Assembly (NCBI GenBank): GCA_031082155.1
Contig: JAVHLL010000014.1
Span: 12,865 to 52,138, forward strand
Direction: 5' to 3'
Length of the DNA stretch: 39,274 nucleotides
Source of the DNA: Thermodesulfovibrionales bacterium
GTDB taxonomy: Bacteria; Nitrospirota; Thermodesulfovibrionia; Thermodesulfovibrionales; SM23-35
Shown: positions 31,970-39,274 of the stretch, in pieces
Position numbering within the stretch: the stretch's first letter is position 1
Layout: each line of letters begins with the position of its first letter
Made by a program: the position numbers and the translations under genes
Notes under the pieces: generated by a model
Told to the model about the DNA's origin: nothing
Database searches by the model: none
What the model saw: only the letters and a program-made list of their open reading frames with translations

Positions 31970-33454
31970 TTATCGCAGTAATGGAGCGACTTTCCTGAAA
32001 TCGATATAACCCTGCTCAACGTCTGTATGAATCAGCTCTACGCGAATCCTGTTGCCGACATCAAGGCCCTCAAACCCATGTTCCACCCTCCCTTCAACAG
32101 GTATAGTGAGAAGCCGGGCCCAGGTGCCTTTATCAGCTGCGCCGGTAACGATGGCATCGAACTGCTCCCCAATTCGGTGTTCCAGCAGCATTGCCGCCGC
32201 GGATTTCCTGACCTGTCGTTCAACTTTGTTTGCAGCGTCTTCTTCTTTCGTGCAATGTTTTGCCAGGGACTCAAGCTCATCGTTGCTATACGGCAAAGGA
32301 CTTTCTCCTATCGCGGCCTTCAGAAGTCGTTGTGTGATAAGATCCGGGTACCGGCGGTTAGGGGCTGTGGAATGGGTATAGTCCCTGACCGCGAGACCAA
32401 AATGTCCCGGGGCAGTGTCTCCCGGAAGTTCCGCAACATATTCACCGGCCCCCATAAGTTTGATCACCGCGAGGGAGAGGTCGGGGAATCCGATCGGGTC
32501 TGCTGCTTTCTCCCTGGTCAAAAAATCCTCCAGGGCTTTTGAATCCGGCGCATTAGGGAGCTTGGACCCATATTCGTCAGCAAGCCCGACAATCCGTTCC
32601 CATCGTTTCGGAGTGCGGACTATACGGCGGAGCGAAGGGAATTTTCTTGACGAGAGATACCGTGCAGTCACGCCGTTTGCCCCTATCATGAAATCCTCGA
32701 TAATGTCTTTTGCCCGGTTCCTTTTTTCGACTTCCAGATCACGGATTTCATCTCCGTCAAATACCGGCCTTGCCTCAACGGTTTCAAAACTAAGCGCGCC
32801 GTTCAGATACCTGAGGTTCTTCATTCCTTGCGCTGCCTTGTCCTGAAGCCGCAGATTTTCCTCAAGGCCATTTACCGCGGCAACAGCCGCAGGCACAATT
32901 CCATTCCCCTCAAGCCATGCGGCAACGCTGTTATAGGCAAGCTTTGCATGATTGCGGACACTTGCCCGGTAGATGTCAGAATCCATTAAAGAGCCGTCCG
33001 CGCCGATCACCATTTCGACGATGATTGCCAGTCGATCTTCATCGAAATTCAGGGAGGTGAGATCAGTGGAAAGCTTTTCAGGGAGCATCGGGAATATCCT
33101 TGCAGCGGTATAAACAGAGGTTGTATTATGGCGGGCGTGTTCATCAATTGCCGAGCCGTTATGAACAAGCGCGTCCACATCAGCCACTGCAATAAGTATC
33201 TTTACCTTGTCTCCCGGTATTGCCTCGGCAACGGTAAGCTGATCAAGGTCGCGGGAATCATCGTTATCGATAGACGCCCATAGCAGGCCTCTAAGGTCAT
33301 GAACCTGCTCACCGTTTATGGCTGCAGGCGCCTGAATTCTGCCAAGTTCGACGAGTGCTTCAGCAGAAAAATCAGGTAGTAATCCCCTCTGAAGCATCGC
33401 TTTGTGCGCAATTCCATATAAGATAGAAAGGTGTTGTCTATCGTCACTTTGCAT
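31970..33454 (-). CDS. RNase II/R-family exoribonuclease (RNB domain)
   Basis: 494 residues, mostly RNB catalytic domain, with a short C-terminal S1-like segment. It lacks the N-terminal cold-shock domains of E. coli RNase II/R. The metal site is D63-x5-D69-x-D71, and the fourth position (Asp210 in E. coli RNase II) is Gln72 ('SRDLDQ'). Other RNB landmarks: 'ARIFPMLPEKLSTDLTSLNFDEDRLA', 'IEDFMIGANGVTARYL' and 'YTHSTAPNRRYPDLITQRLL'. Its last 200 bases recur, broken, at 38664. Likely 3'-5' RNA decay. Confidence 0.88.
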   Translation of the reverse strand: MQSDDRQHLSILYGIAHKAMLQRGLLPDFSAEALVELGRIQAPAAINGEQVHDLRGLLWASIDNDDSRDLDQLTVAEAIPGDKVKILIAVADVDALVHNGSAIDEHARHNTTSVYTAARIFPMLPEKLSTDLTSLNFDEDRLAIIVEMVIGADGSLMDSDIYRASVRNHAKLAYNSVAAWLEGNGIVPAAVAAVNGLEENLRLQDKAAQGMKNLRYLNGALSFETVEARPVFDGDEIRDLEVEKRNRAKDIIEDFMIGANGVTARYLSSRKFPSLRRIVRTPKRWERIVGLADEYGSKLPNAPDSKALEDFLTREKAADPIGFPDLSLAVIKLMGAGEYVAELPGDTAPGHFGLAVRDYTHSTAPNRRYPDLITQRLLKAAIGESPLPYSNDELESLAKHCTKEEDAANKVERQVRKSAAAMLLEHRIGEQFDAIVTGAADKGTWARLLTIPVEGRVEHGFEGLDVGNRIRVELIHTDVEQGYIDFRKVAPLLR

Positions 33455-33629
33455 AAATTGCTTACCTCTTTTCTTTGTTAAGAATTACTTATATTACTAT
33501 ATCAGTAAACATATACGCATCAAAAGCCTGAACTCTTCCCTTCATTACCCCCTCACAATAAGCACCGGGGTTTTTGTTTTTTTGTGGATTACATCATTGG
33601 AACAAGAATCTTTGAAATCATATGTCTTC

Positions 33630-35456
33630 CTATTCATCCTGTGAAAAAATTACCACCGTGTATTGCCCAATGCCGATTTCACCGGAGAATGGAAGACCAT
33701 GGTTTTCCTCCGCACGGGTTTCTACGTCAGGGGTGGGATGATTGGCGAAATTTGTTCCATAGTTGTAGGAGTCACTATTGAAGCGCGTTTTCCACAATCC
33801 GGCACGTGGAAAACCGATGACATAACCATCGCGATTTTGATTCGTCATATTCACCACCACAACGACGCTATCTTTTGGGCCCTGTTTGTCCCAACGATGG
33901 AAAGCAATGACCTTGGCCTCATTGTCAACATGATAGGTTTGGATGTTTTGACCGCACAATCCCCGCGTCACGCCTGAGAAGTTGCGCCGCAGGGCAATTA
34001 GGTCCCGATACATTCTGAGAATACCGTTTTCCCCCTCGGTCCGGGACCAGCCTATCGGGTCTTTATCCTGGAACCACCGGTCTTCCAGTAACTCCTGTCC
34101 CTGAAAAAGCATCGGGATACCGGGCGAGGTAAGAACAATAGCAGCTCCTAACGTAGAGCGTTTCCTGGAAAACCAGCTGTCCACCTTCCCCGGCCAGATC
34201 TCCTCCGGCACACGTGCCCGGCCATTCGCAATCTCATCGTGCGACTCGGTATAAATCACCCGCTTGAAGGCGTCTGAATCGTAGCGGTGATCGATAGCCT
34301 TGCCGACCCCGCCCACATCACGTGACGCATCATCACGGACGATGACAGCCTGGCGGATGGGATGAACAAATTCGGCATCCCATTGGGCATTGAAGCCTGC
34401 GCCGCCTGCGCCTACATCCTTGGTAACCCAGGGGTTATTTCTCATGCTTTCGCCGATGCTGATTTTGCCCGGGAACAGTTGCTGGATTTCCACATTGATC
34501 CACTGCATTAAGCTCCAGCCTTCGGGGATGTCATTAGCCGGATTGTCGGTATTACCGTCAACGCTTTTGATATAGATTATCATGTCCCAGCGTAAGCCGT
34601 CGACGTGGTACTCATCGAGCCACATCAGAGCGTTATCACGAAGGTATTGGCGAACTTCACCCCGGCCATAATCAGGGCGCGTTTCGCCCCAGGGGGTTAA
34701 TGAGCGGAAATCATTGTAGAAATAAATTCCCCCCTTCCCATTTTCGCTCCAACCGTCAAACTGCCACAAATTGAGATCGCCCGGACCAAAATGGTTGTAC
34801 ACGACATCAACGATAACCGCAATACCCTGTTCATGGGCCGCTTTCACAAATCGCTTGAACGCATCCGGCCCACCGTAAATACTCTCAACAGCAAAGGGAT
34901 GCGCCGGATTGTAGCCCCACGAAAAGTCACCCGAAAACTCCGAAATCGGCATCACTTCGATGGCATTGATACCCAGTTTTTTTAGATACTTAAATTTTTC
35001 AATGGCGCTATCAAATGTACCCGGCTCCCCTTCTTCTTTTACATGAAAGGTGCCGACGTGCATCTCGTAAATGACAAGCTCATTCCCCGTGGCCATTTGG
35101 AAAGCATTATCACCCCAATCAAAGACCTGAGGCTCATAGATAATACCGTTGCCCGTCGCGTTTGTCACTTTTCTGACGTAAGGGTCAATACGAGAGAGAG
35201 GAGGCAGATTCCAATCTGCAGGGGTGTGAATCAAATATCTGTACTCATCTCCTGCTTTTGCCCCCGGCACATCAATCGTCCAGTAACCATTCTGCTCGCT
35301 GGTCATAGGGATAGAAGTTTCGTTCCAGTCATTGAAGGAGCCGATCACATAAACCTTTTCGGCATGAGGCGCCCACACACGAAAGGTTACACCCTTTGCA
35401 GTGGGAATGGCCCCCATACCCGATTGTTGTGGCATTGTGCGATTTTTTTCTGCCAT
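33630..35456 (-). CDS. GH13 alpha-glucan branching-type enzyme with CBM48
   Basis: 608 residues. Residues 15-110 are an isoamylase-N/CBM48 domain ('VTFRVWAPHAEKVYVIGSFNDWN'). The GH13 barrel follows with region I 'DVVYNH' (217-222), nucleophile D291 in 'GLRWD', acid/base E336 in 'SIGES' and transition-state Asp407 in 'ESHDE', so all three catalytic residues are present. The C-terminal beta domain ends 'QYTVVIFS'. The layout fits a 1,4-alpha-glucan branching enzyme, or a maltooligosyltrehalose-type trehalohydrolase; the former is favoured. ATG 35456 has GGAGG five bases upstream. It lies within a stress/storage gene block. Confidence 0.85.
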   Translation of the reverse strand: MAEKNRTMPQQSGMGAIPTAKGVTFRVWAPHAEKVYVIGSFNDWNETSIPMTSEQNGYWTIDVPGAKAGDEYRYLIHTPADWNLPPLSRIDPYVRKVTNATGNGIIYEPQVFDWGDNAFQMATGNELVIYEMHVGTFHVKEEGEPGTFDSAIEKFKYLKKLGINAIEVMPISEFSGDFSWGYNPAHPFAVESIYGGPDAFKRFVKAAHEQGIAVIVDVVYNHFGPGDLNLWQFDGWSENGKGGIYFYNDFRSLTPWGETRPDYGRGEVRQYLRDNALMWLDEYHVDGLRWDMIIYIKSVDGNTDNPANDIPEGWSLMQWINVEIQQLFPGKISIGESMRNNPWVTKDVGAGGAGFNAQWDAEFVHPIRQAVIVRDDASRDVGGVGKAIDHRYDSDAFKRVIYTESHDEIANGRARVPEEIWPGKVDSWFSRKRSTLGAAIVLTSPGIPMLFQGQELLEDRWFQDKDPIGWSRTEGENGILRMYRDLIALRRNFSGVTRGLCGQNIQTYHVDNEAKVIAFHRWDKQGPKDSVVVVVNMTNQNRDGYVIGFPRAGLWKTRFNSDSYNYGTNFANHPTPDVETRAEENHGLPFSGEIGIGQYTVVIFSQDE

Positions 35457-35484
35457 TTTGTCCTCCGCAATTTAATCATTTCTA

Positions 35485-36111
35485 TCAGACCGGGCACACA
35501 CTGATTAAACGGAGCAGCAAAACCAGTTTTACCTGGGCGTTGATGGAGGCGTCATCGATCTTGTCAACTAATGTTCGCTCTGCCTTATCCGAGGTGTTTA
35601 CCACTCTCATCTCATTCCTTACGTCTTTGACCCCTTCGATATCTCTGGCATATTCGGTCGTCAGGTCCTTCTGTGCCAGGCTGGTTGCATCGCCCTTCAG
35701 GGTCACGATTCCGTCTTTGGTGTTAACTTCCGTCATGGCGCTCACATTTTGATGTAACAAGAGCGTAGTCTTCACTTTCGCACTTAGCCACGCATCCGAC
35801 TTCTCGGCGGGGTAATCACCTTTGACTTCCAGCCTGTTGTCCACGCTTTCCACCCCGGGCAGGCCTGCCACAGTCTCCTGGGCCAATGATTTATGGGATT
35901 CTTCTGAGACAGTCCCGGTCAAGGAGACGACGCCATCCTTAGACTGGATTTTAATATCATCTTCCTTAAGGTAGGTCTTAAATACATACGATTTCTCGGC
36001 GGCTGCCTGGATGCGATCATCCATCGTGGACGCATGCACAGGCACGCTGATCAATAACAGAACGACCGCAGCTACCAGCAGCGCCACAGAATACATTGCT
36101 TTCATTTTCAT
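35485..36111 (-). CDS. Periplasmic BON-domain protein, third domain truncated
   Basis: 208 residues with signal peptide ('SVALLVAAVVLLLISVPVHAS'), two full BON domains (about 32-98 and 105-175: 'IKIQSKDGVVSLTGTVSEESHK', 'NTKDGIVTLKGDATSLAQKD') and the start of a third ('LVDKIDDASINAQVKLVLLL') that stops after 'RLISVCPV'. Related to OsmY, an osmotic-stress protein that binds phospholipids. The early stop suggests a frameshift or deletion. GGAGAAA precedes the ATG. Confidence 0.85.
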   Translation of the reverse strand: MKMKAMYSVALLVAAVVLLLISVPVHASTMDDRIQAAAEKSYVFKTYLKEDDIKIQSKDGVVSLTGTVSEESHKSLAQETVAGLPGVESVDNRLEVKGDYPAEKSDAWLSAKVKTTLLLHQNVSAMTEVNTKDGIVTLKGDATSLAQKDLTTEYARDIEGVKDVRNEMRVVNTSDKAERTLVDKIDDASINAQVKLVLLLRLISVCPV

Positions 36112-36166
36112 TGCACTTTCTCCTTTATGAAATCTAAACAGATTGTTTCTTCTGATATCTCTCTTG

Positions 36167-36481
36167 TTAAACGTTACTTACCCTATACCCATGGCCTCTT
36201 TTATTAACAGTCTTCGAAAAGCCCTTCTCCTCTTTCTTGCCAATTTCAATTTCCTGTCCTGTTTCCTTTGCATGTCTCTCATGTTTTTCCATCACTATTT
36301 TTTCTGCCACAAACCAATCATCTAAGTCATGCCCGTGAACTCTGTCTCTTGTTTCATAAGATTCGTACGCAACCGTTGCGATCTCATCGTGTAAACCCTT
36401 TTTCTTTTTCATTCCATTCTCCGTTAAAATAAATTTTATCAATTGACAGGAAATTGTTTCTAAAACATCCTTATGCGCCAT
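36167..36481 (-). CDS. DUF2934 protein
   Basis: 104 residues. The DUF2934 core 'IATVAYESYETRDRVHGHDLDDWFVAEKIV' (about 34-63) matches the family's 'I...AY.lye.rG...Gh..dDWl.AE' pattern, flanked by basic segments. The ATG directly abuts the upstream stop (TGAATG). The family is unstudied but recurs with stress genes such as BON and CsbD, as here. Confidence 0.8.
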   Translation of the reverse strand: MAHKDVLETISCQLIKFILTENGMKKKKGLHDEIATVAYESYETRDRVHGHDLDDWFVAEKIVMEKHERHAKETGQEIEIGKKEEKGFSKTVNKRGHGYRVSNV

Positions 36482-36814
36482 TCAGTCGGTTTTCACACAT
36501 GATTTGAATTTCCCATCCGGATAGAAGAATATTGGAGCAAACTCTTTGCACTTTTGACCGCTTACTGTGGTTGACTCAGCAAGCTCACACGTTTCAAGCC
36601 GGCCATCGTTATAGAAGTGAATTGCTCGATGCTCAGTGCATTTGATGCCGTCTGAACGAAAAGAGTCTTTCAGAACGCATGTTCTAAGTGAACCGTTTGG
36701 ATAAAACGCCACTTTCGATCCTGAATCGCAGATTGATTGATCTATTGCGTATGCCGGAATAACCGCGAGTAATAAAAGTATGGAAAGACCGAACACAACT
36801 TTGAACAAGTACAT
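36482..36814 (-). CDS. Secreted protein with three Cys-rich 'FYPNG' repeats
   Basis: 110 residues: signal peptide ending 'IPAYA', then three units of about 30 residues, 'VAFYPNGSLRTCVLKD', 'IHFYNDGRLETCELAES' and 'FFYPDGKFKSCVKTD', with Cys also before each unit, giving paired cysteines. The pattern resembles MORN-like 'YxNGxl' repeats. ATG 36814 has AGGAGG upstream. Possible site: two GAATATTC palindromes at 36853 and 36875. Function unknown. Confidence 0.75.
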   Translation of the reverse strand: MYLFKVVFGLSILLLLAVIPAYAIDQSICDSGSKVAFYPNGSLRTCVLKDSFRSDGIKCTEHRAIHFYNDGRLETCELAESTTVSGQKCKEFAPIFFYPDGKFKSCVKTD

Positions 36815-36852
36815 TATGACATCCTCCTTTAATAATTGAGGAGGGGCAGCGA

Positions 36853-36882
36853 GAATATTCCCCCCTTAAAATCTGAATATTC
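36853..36882. promoter_or_regulatory. Paired GAATATTC boxes upstream of the secreted repeat protein
   Basis: Two identical self-complementary octamers GAATATTC occur at 36853-36860 and 36875-36882, 22 bases apart (two helix turns), about 40 bases before the ATG at 36814. The spacing suits a dimeric regulator, but AT-rich sequence makes chance possible. Confidence 0.35.
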
Positions 36883-36917
36883 AAAATTACTTGATTTGCC
36901 CTCGTATCACCGCTTTC

Positions 36918-37097
36918 TCAATCCCCCAGAACCTTCTTGACTTGGCCGATCTTTTGCTGAGCTTTGCCGGCTATCTTTTCAGCTTTGCCTTTGGCCTCCA
37001 ATTTGGGATTATCGGTGATTTCCCCGGCCACTTCCTTGACCTTACCCCTTGCTTCATGAAAAGTACCTTTTACTTTGTCCTTCATGCTGGATTTCAT
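36918..37097 (-). CDS. CsbD-family stress protein
   Basis: A 59-residue protein beginning MKSSMKDKVKGTFHEARGKV and continuing 'KEVAGEITDNPKLEAKGKAE', the CsbD repeat pattern. Hydrophilic, helical, cytoplasmic. CsbD is under general stress control in Bacillus. ATG 37097 has a perfect AGGAGG with a six-base spacer. It follows a small membrane peptide gene on the same strand. Confidence 0.9.
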   Translation of the reverse strand: MKSSMKDKVKGTFHEARGKVKEVAGEITDNPKLEAKGKAEKIAGKAQQKIGQVKKVLGD

Positions 37098-37147
37098 GGT
37101 ATTCCTCCTTTAGGATTTCGATTTTACTGGCGGTACTTGAGCCCCAG

Positions 37148-37228
37148 TTAACGGCTCCGCCTCGTCCAGTAGAATCCACTACCGCCAAAAATCAAAAGCA
37201 AAACAACGATTATAAGTATGGTTTCCAT
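37148..37228 (-). CDS. 26-residue single-helix membrane peptide
   Basis: A 26-codon frame starting METILIIVVLLLIFGG and ending YWTRRSR, with AGGAG seven bases before ATG 37228. It resembles the short 'METILLIVLLVLLFGGG...YWGRRR' proteins found beside stress genes in many proteobacteria (DUF3309-like). One membrane helix with Arg-rich tail. It lies 50 bases upstream of csbD, probably in the same transcript. Confidence 0.7.
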   Translation of the reverse strand: METILIIVVLLLIFGGSGFYWTRRSR

Positions 37229-37273
37229 GACTTTTCTCCTTTCTCTTTAAATGTTTGCTACATCCTTATCAAG

Positions 37274-37289
37274 AGCATTAGTTGTGCCA
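37274..37289 (-). promoter_or_regulatory. Sigma54-like promoter upstream of the small peptide and csbD
   Basis: On the minus strand TGGCACAACTAATGCT (37289-37274) has GG and GC elements 12 bases apart, as in the -24/-12 consensus TGGCAC-N5-TTGC, with one mismatch in the -12 box. It lies about 46 bases before the ATG at 37228. An inverted repeat AGAGCAT (37272-37278)/ATGCTCT (37311-37317) brackets it. Confidence 0.45.
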
Positions 37290-37388
37290 ATACCTGTGTT
37301 AAAAAAAAAGATGCTCTAAGACCTTGGAATCATTGGAACTTCTGGGAAAGCTACGATGGGGGGATGATACTTTGCAAGGCGTCGGCTT

Positions 37389-37427
37389 CTGATATATCAG
37401 GAGCCTCCTGATATATCAGGCTTTTTT
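37389..37427 (+). terminator. Orphan intrinsic terminator on the plus strand
   Basis: Arms CTGATATATCAGG (37389-37401) and CCTGATATATCAG (37407-37419) pair fully around a five-base loop, followed by GC and six T. Each arm is also self-palindromic. The T-run is on the plus strand only, yet the flanking genes are on the minus strand. Confidence 0.65.
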
Positions 37428-37523
37428 CTTATCTCTTTGGATTGATGCCTGCCTAATGCCTGCTGCCTTGTGCCTGTCTTTCAGTCTCTGCTGCACCCTC
37501 CCTGCCGCGTATCCGCCATTTTG

Positions 37524-38552
37524 CTATTTCGGCAAGGTGAAGCTAAAGGTACTTCCATTGGCGGGTATGCTTTCAGCCCATATCCTTCCTCCATGGCCTT
37601 CTATTATTGTTCTGGCAATGGACAACCCAAGCCCCGAACCCTTTGAGTTTCCCGCACGGTAGAATGTATCAAATATATAAGGCAGATGCTTTCCCAGTAT
37701 TCCTATGCCTGTATCTTTAACAGATACAAGTATTTCATTGCCTCTGTCTGATATTTTGATTGTTACAGAGCCTCCCGGGTCGGTATATTTTATTGCGTTA
37801 ACGAGCAAATTTCTGATCACGCGATTTACCATAGCAGCGTCTGCGTTCACTATTGGAGTTATTATGTCCAGGTGTTCAAGACCTATAATGATTTTCTTCT
37901 TTTCAGCCTCCACTTTTTCCGCTTCAATATTTTTCCGGATTTCCTCTTCTAGATTAAATGGAGCGGGAACAGGCTTGTATTCTATTGCTTCAAATCTCGA
38001 AAACTGCAGAAAATCTGATATTAATTGTGATAATTTGTTGAGTTCACTATGGATAATTTTAAGGTAGTCCTGTTGCTCTTCCGTCAGGGCCCCTGTCTTG
38101 CCTAAGATGAGTCTCGACAGAAAACCCTCCGATATGAGCGCAGGGTTTTTCATGTCATGTGCAAACATGGACAGGATATTCTTTCGCTCTCTTTCCAGCT
38201 TTCTGAATTTTGTAATATCTTCAATAGCAAGGAGGATCATCTGGGAACCTATTTCTTTGTGAGTGATACGGCGGGCATTGAGAAGCATTATTTTGTGCCC
38301 TATGTTTGAAAATATATGCTCAACTTCATAGTCGTCGAACTTGTTGTTTTTGGGAAGAATCTCTTCAAGCAGCGTCCGAAGCCTCGGAATGTCCCACTGC
38401 CGGTTCCCGAGGTCATAGATAAGCTTACCTATAGTCTCCTCAGACGTTACCTTGAATGAATTATAAAAGCTGCGATTTGCTGAAACGATCCTCAAGTCTG
38501 GATCCAGTACAATAAGGGGTTCACGCACTGTCTCTACAATATCTTCAAACAT
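37524..38552 (-). CDS. Cytoplasmic PAS sensor histidine kinase
   Basis: 342 residues from ATG 38552, with GGAGG six bases upstream; the in-frame TTG at 38564 precedes that site. N-terminal PAS domain ('ETVREPLIVLDPDLRIVSANRSFY', about 5-115), then HisKA with the phosphorylated His in 'SMFAHDMKNPALISEGFL', then an HATPase domain: N box 'NRVIRNLLVNAIKYT', G1 'DTGIGI', F 'IFDTFYRA', G2 'GSGLGLSIA'. No membrane helix and no response regulator nearby, so the partner is elsewhere. Confidence 0.93.
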   Translation of the reverse strand: MFEDIVETVREPLIVLDPDLRIVSANRSFYNSFKVTSEETIGKLIYDLGNRQWDIPRLRTLLEEILPKNNKFDDYEVEHIFSNIGHKIMLLNARRITHKEIGSQMILLAIEDITKFRKLERERKNILSMFAHDMKNPALISEGFLSRLILGKTGALTEEQQDYLKIIHSELNKLSQLISDFLQFSRFEAIEYKPVPAPFNLEEEIRKNIEAEKVEAEKKKIIIGLEHLDIITPIVNADAAMVNRVIRNLLVNAIKYTDPGGSVTIKISDRGNEILVSVKDTGIGILGKHLPYIFDTFYRAGNSKGSGLGLSIARTIIEGHGGRIWAESIPANGSTFSFTLPK

Positions 38553-38663
38553 CTTAGCCTCCAAGCATATATCACTGACTCCATGTTTGTGAAAATATTA
38601 ACACTTTTGGTTGTTTTCAGAATGTTCGCATCATTGGGAAACTGTTTTGTTCGTTAATCTCTT

Positions 38664-38862
38664 TAATGGAACGACTTTCCTGAAATCGAACCCTACTCAA
38701 CGTCTGTATGAATCAGCTCTACGCGAATCCTGTTGCCGACATCAAGGCCCTCAAACCCATGTTTCACCCCCTCCCTTCAACAGGTATATAGTGAGAAGCC
38801 GGGCCCATGTGCCTTTTTCTGCTGCGCCGGTAACGATGGCATCGAACTACTCCCCAAATTCA
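38664..38862 (-). pseudogene. Decayed copy of the RNB exoribonuclease 3' end
   Basis: About 199 bases match 31979-32174, the last 65 codons of the RNB gene without its stop, in the same orientation. Most bases are identical, but there is a four-base deletion near the start (GATATAACC to GAACC) and two-base insertions at CACCCCCTCCC and GGTATATAG, so no frame is kept. Matching ends abruptly at both sides. Confidence 0.88.
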
Positions 38863-38992
38863 CATAATTCAAATCAGCAGATTATGCTGATTTCCCTGGT
38901 ATGGATAAAAAAAGCCTGGGGCTTATCTCTATTTTTTCCTTTATGGTGAAGGGCGAGGGGAACTGGTCCCCCCTCCCTAAAGCATGATTTGT

Positions 38993-39274
38993 TTATCTCT
39001 CAGGTTTTTCCTCACCCTGATTTTTCTCATCTTTTTGAGGACTTTCATCAAGCTCAGCAGGCTTGACCTGCTGCGTCTCACCTCTGTCTGTGGGACTGGC
39101 TGCAGGACCGCTGGGTTTCACTTTCTCTGCAGGTTTAACCTGCTGTTTCTCCCCTCTGATGGTGGGACTCACTGCAGGGGCAACAGGCGCCTTCTCTGCA
39201 GGTTTAACCTGCTGTTTCCCCCCTCTGATGGTGGGACTCACTGCAGGGGCAACAGGCGCCTTCTCTGCAGGTTT
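38993..39274 (-). CDS. C-terminal end of a Lys/Pro/Ala-rich 23-residue-repeat protein
   Basis: The minus-strand frame is open from the window edge to the stop at 38993. It encodes at least 93 residues made of 23-residue units, 'KQQVKPAEKAPVAPAVSPT' plus 'IRGG', the last units degenerating to 'KVKPSGPAASPTDRGETQQ'. It ends in a charged tail 'ESPQKDEKNQGEEKPER'. The DNA repeats every 69 bases. Such tails are disordered and often periplasm-spanning or linker regions. The true start is outside the window. Confidence 0.6.
   Translation of the reverse strand, partial: KPAEKAPVAPAVSPTIRGGKQQVKPAEKAPVAPAVSPTIRGEKQQVKPAEKVKPSGPAASPTDRGETQQVKPAELDESPQKDEKNQGEEKPER

Noticed and set aside
37261-37400. 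c-di-GMP (GEMM) riboswitch upstream of the orphan terminator
   Set aside because: A GGGAAAGCTACGA stretch was suggestive, but the conserved GGGCAAACC block and tetraloop receptor are missing.
39121-39274. CRISPR array at the right edge
   Set aside because: Units are contiguous 69-base coding repeats without spacers and keep one reading frame.

Overview
The window reads as a chromosomal segment of a Gram-negative, probably anaerobic bacterium. A four-gene group 3b NiFe hydrogenase, system II (ResB/CcsA) cytochrome c assembly, a full Tol-Pal operon, c-di-GMP genes and numerous palindromic GC-rich repeats together suggest Nitrospirota or a deltaproteobacterium-like lineage. That placement is inference from gene content. 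Most genes have moderate GC. The stretch from about 17.3 to 21.4 kb is clearly AT-richer and looks acquired.

Layout: 1-0.4 kb, the start of a UPF0251 (DUF134) DNA-binding protein with a palindromic operator inside its promoter. 0.7-1.6 kb, a lone methyltransferase. 1.6-5.6 kb, the hydBGDA hydrogenase operon (minus strand). 5.8-9.2 kb (plus strand), a NamZ-type muramidase followed by a fused sugar nucleotidyltransferase/anomeric kinase (MurU-like plus AmgK-like), which together read as a peptidoglycan MurNAc salvage route. Then tRNA-Pro(CGG) and a secreted Ig-like/SGNH-like protein. 11.3-17.0 kb, tolQ-tolR-tolA-tolB-pal-cpoB-moaA, mostly with overlapping genes, followed by tRNA-Ser(UGA). 17.3-21.4 kb, a low-GC block with a zinc-ribbon protein, a glycosyltransferase-FkbM-FkbM fusion, a methyltransferase and a small cysteine-rich protein. 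21.5-23.4 kb, a yybP-ykoY manganese riboswitch with terminator, a truncated UPF0016 gene, a TerC-family gene and an M48 lipoprotein protease. 23.4-26.3 kb, cytochrome c assembly.

26.4-31.4 kb is signalling-rich: a CDF transporter remnant, PilZ, a PAS-GGDEF cyclase with an I-site, a membrane TPR-pseudokinase, a 42-residue candidate small protein, a cyclic-nucleotide-binding-like protein and a phage-like hypothetical. 31.6-37.3 kb is a stress/storage block: small lipoprotein, RNB ribonuclease, GH13 branching-type enzyme, BON, DUF2934, a secreted Cys repeat protein, CsbD and a 26-residue membrane peptide, the last with a sigma54-like promoter. 37.5-39.3 kb holds an orphan histidine kinase, a decayed copy of the RNB gene's 3' end and the end of a 23-residue-repeat protein running off the window.

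The points most worth following are the MurNAc salvage pair with its fusion enzyme and in-frame repeat insertions, the Mn riboswitch whose first gene has collapsed to a 45-codon stub, the pseudokinase/cNMP/small-ORF cluster, and the orphan plus-strand terminator opposite a sigma54-like promoter.
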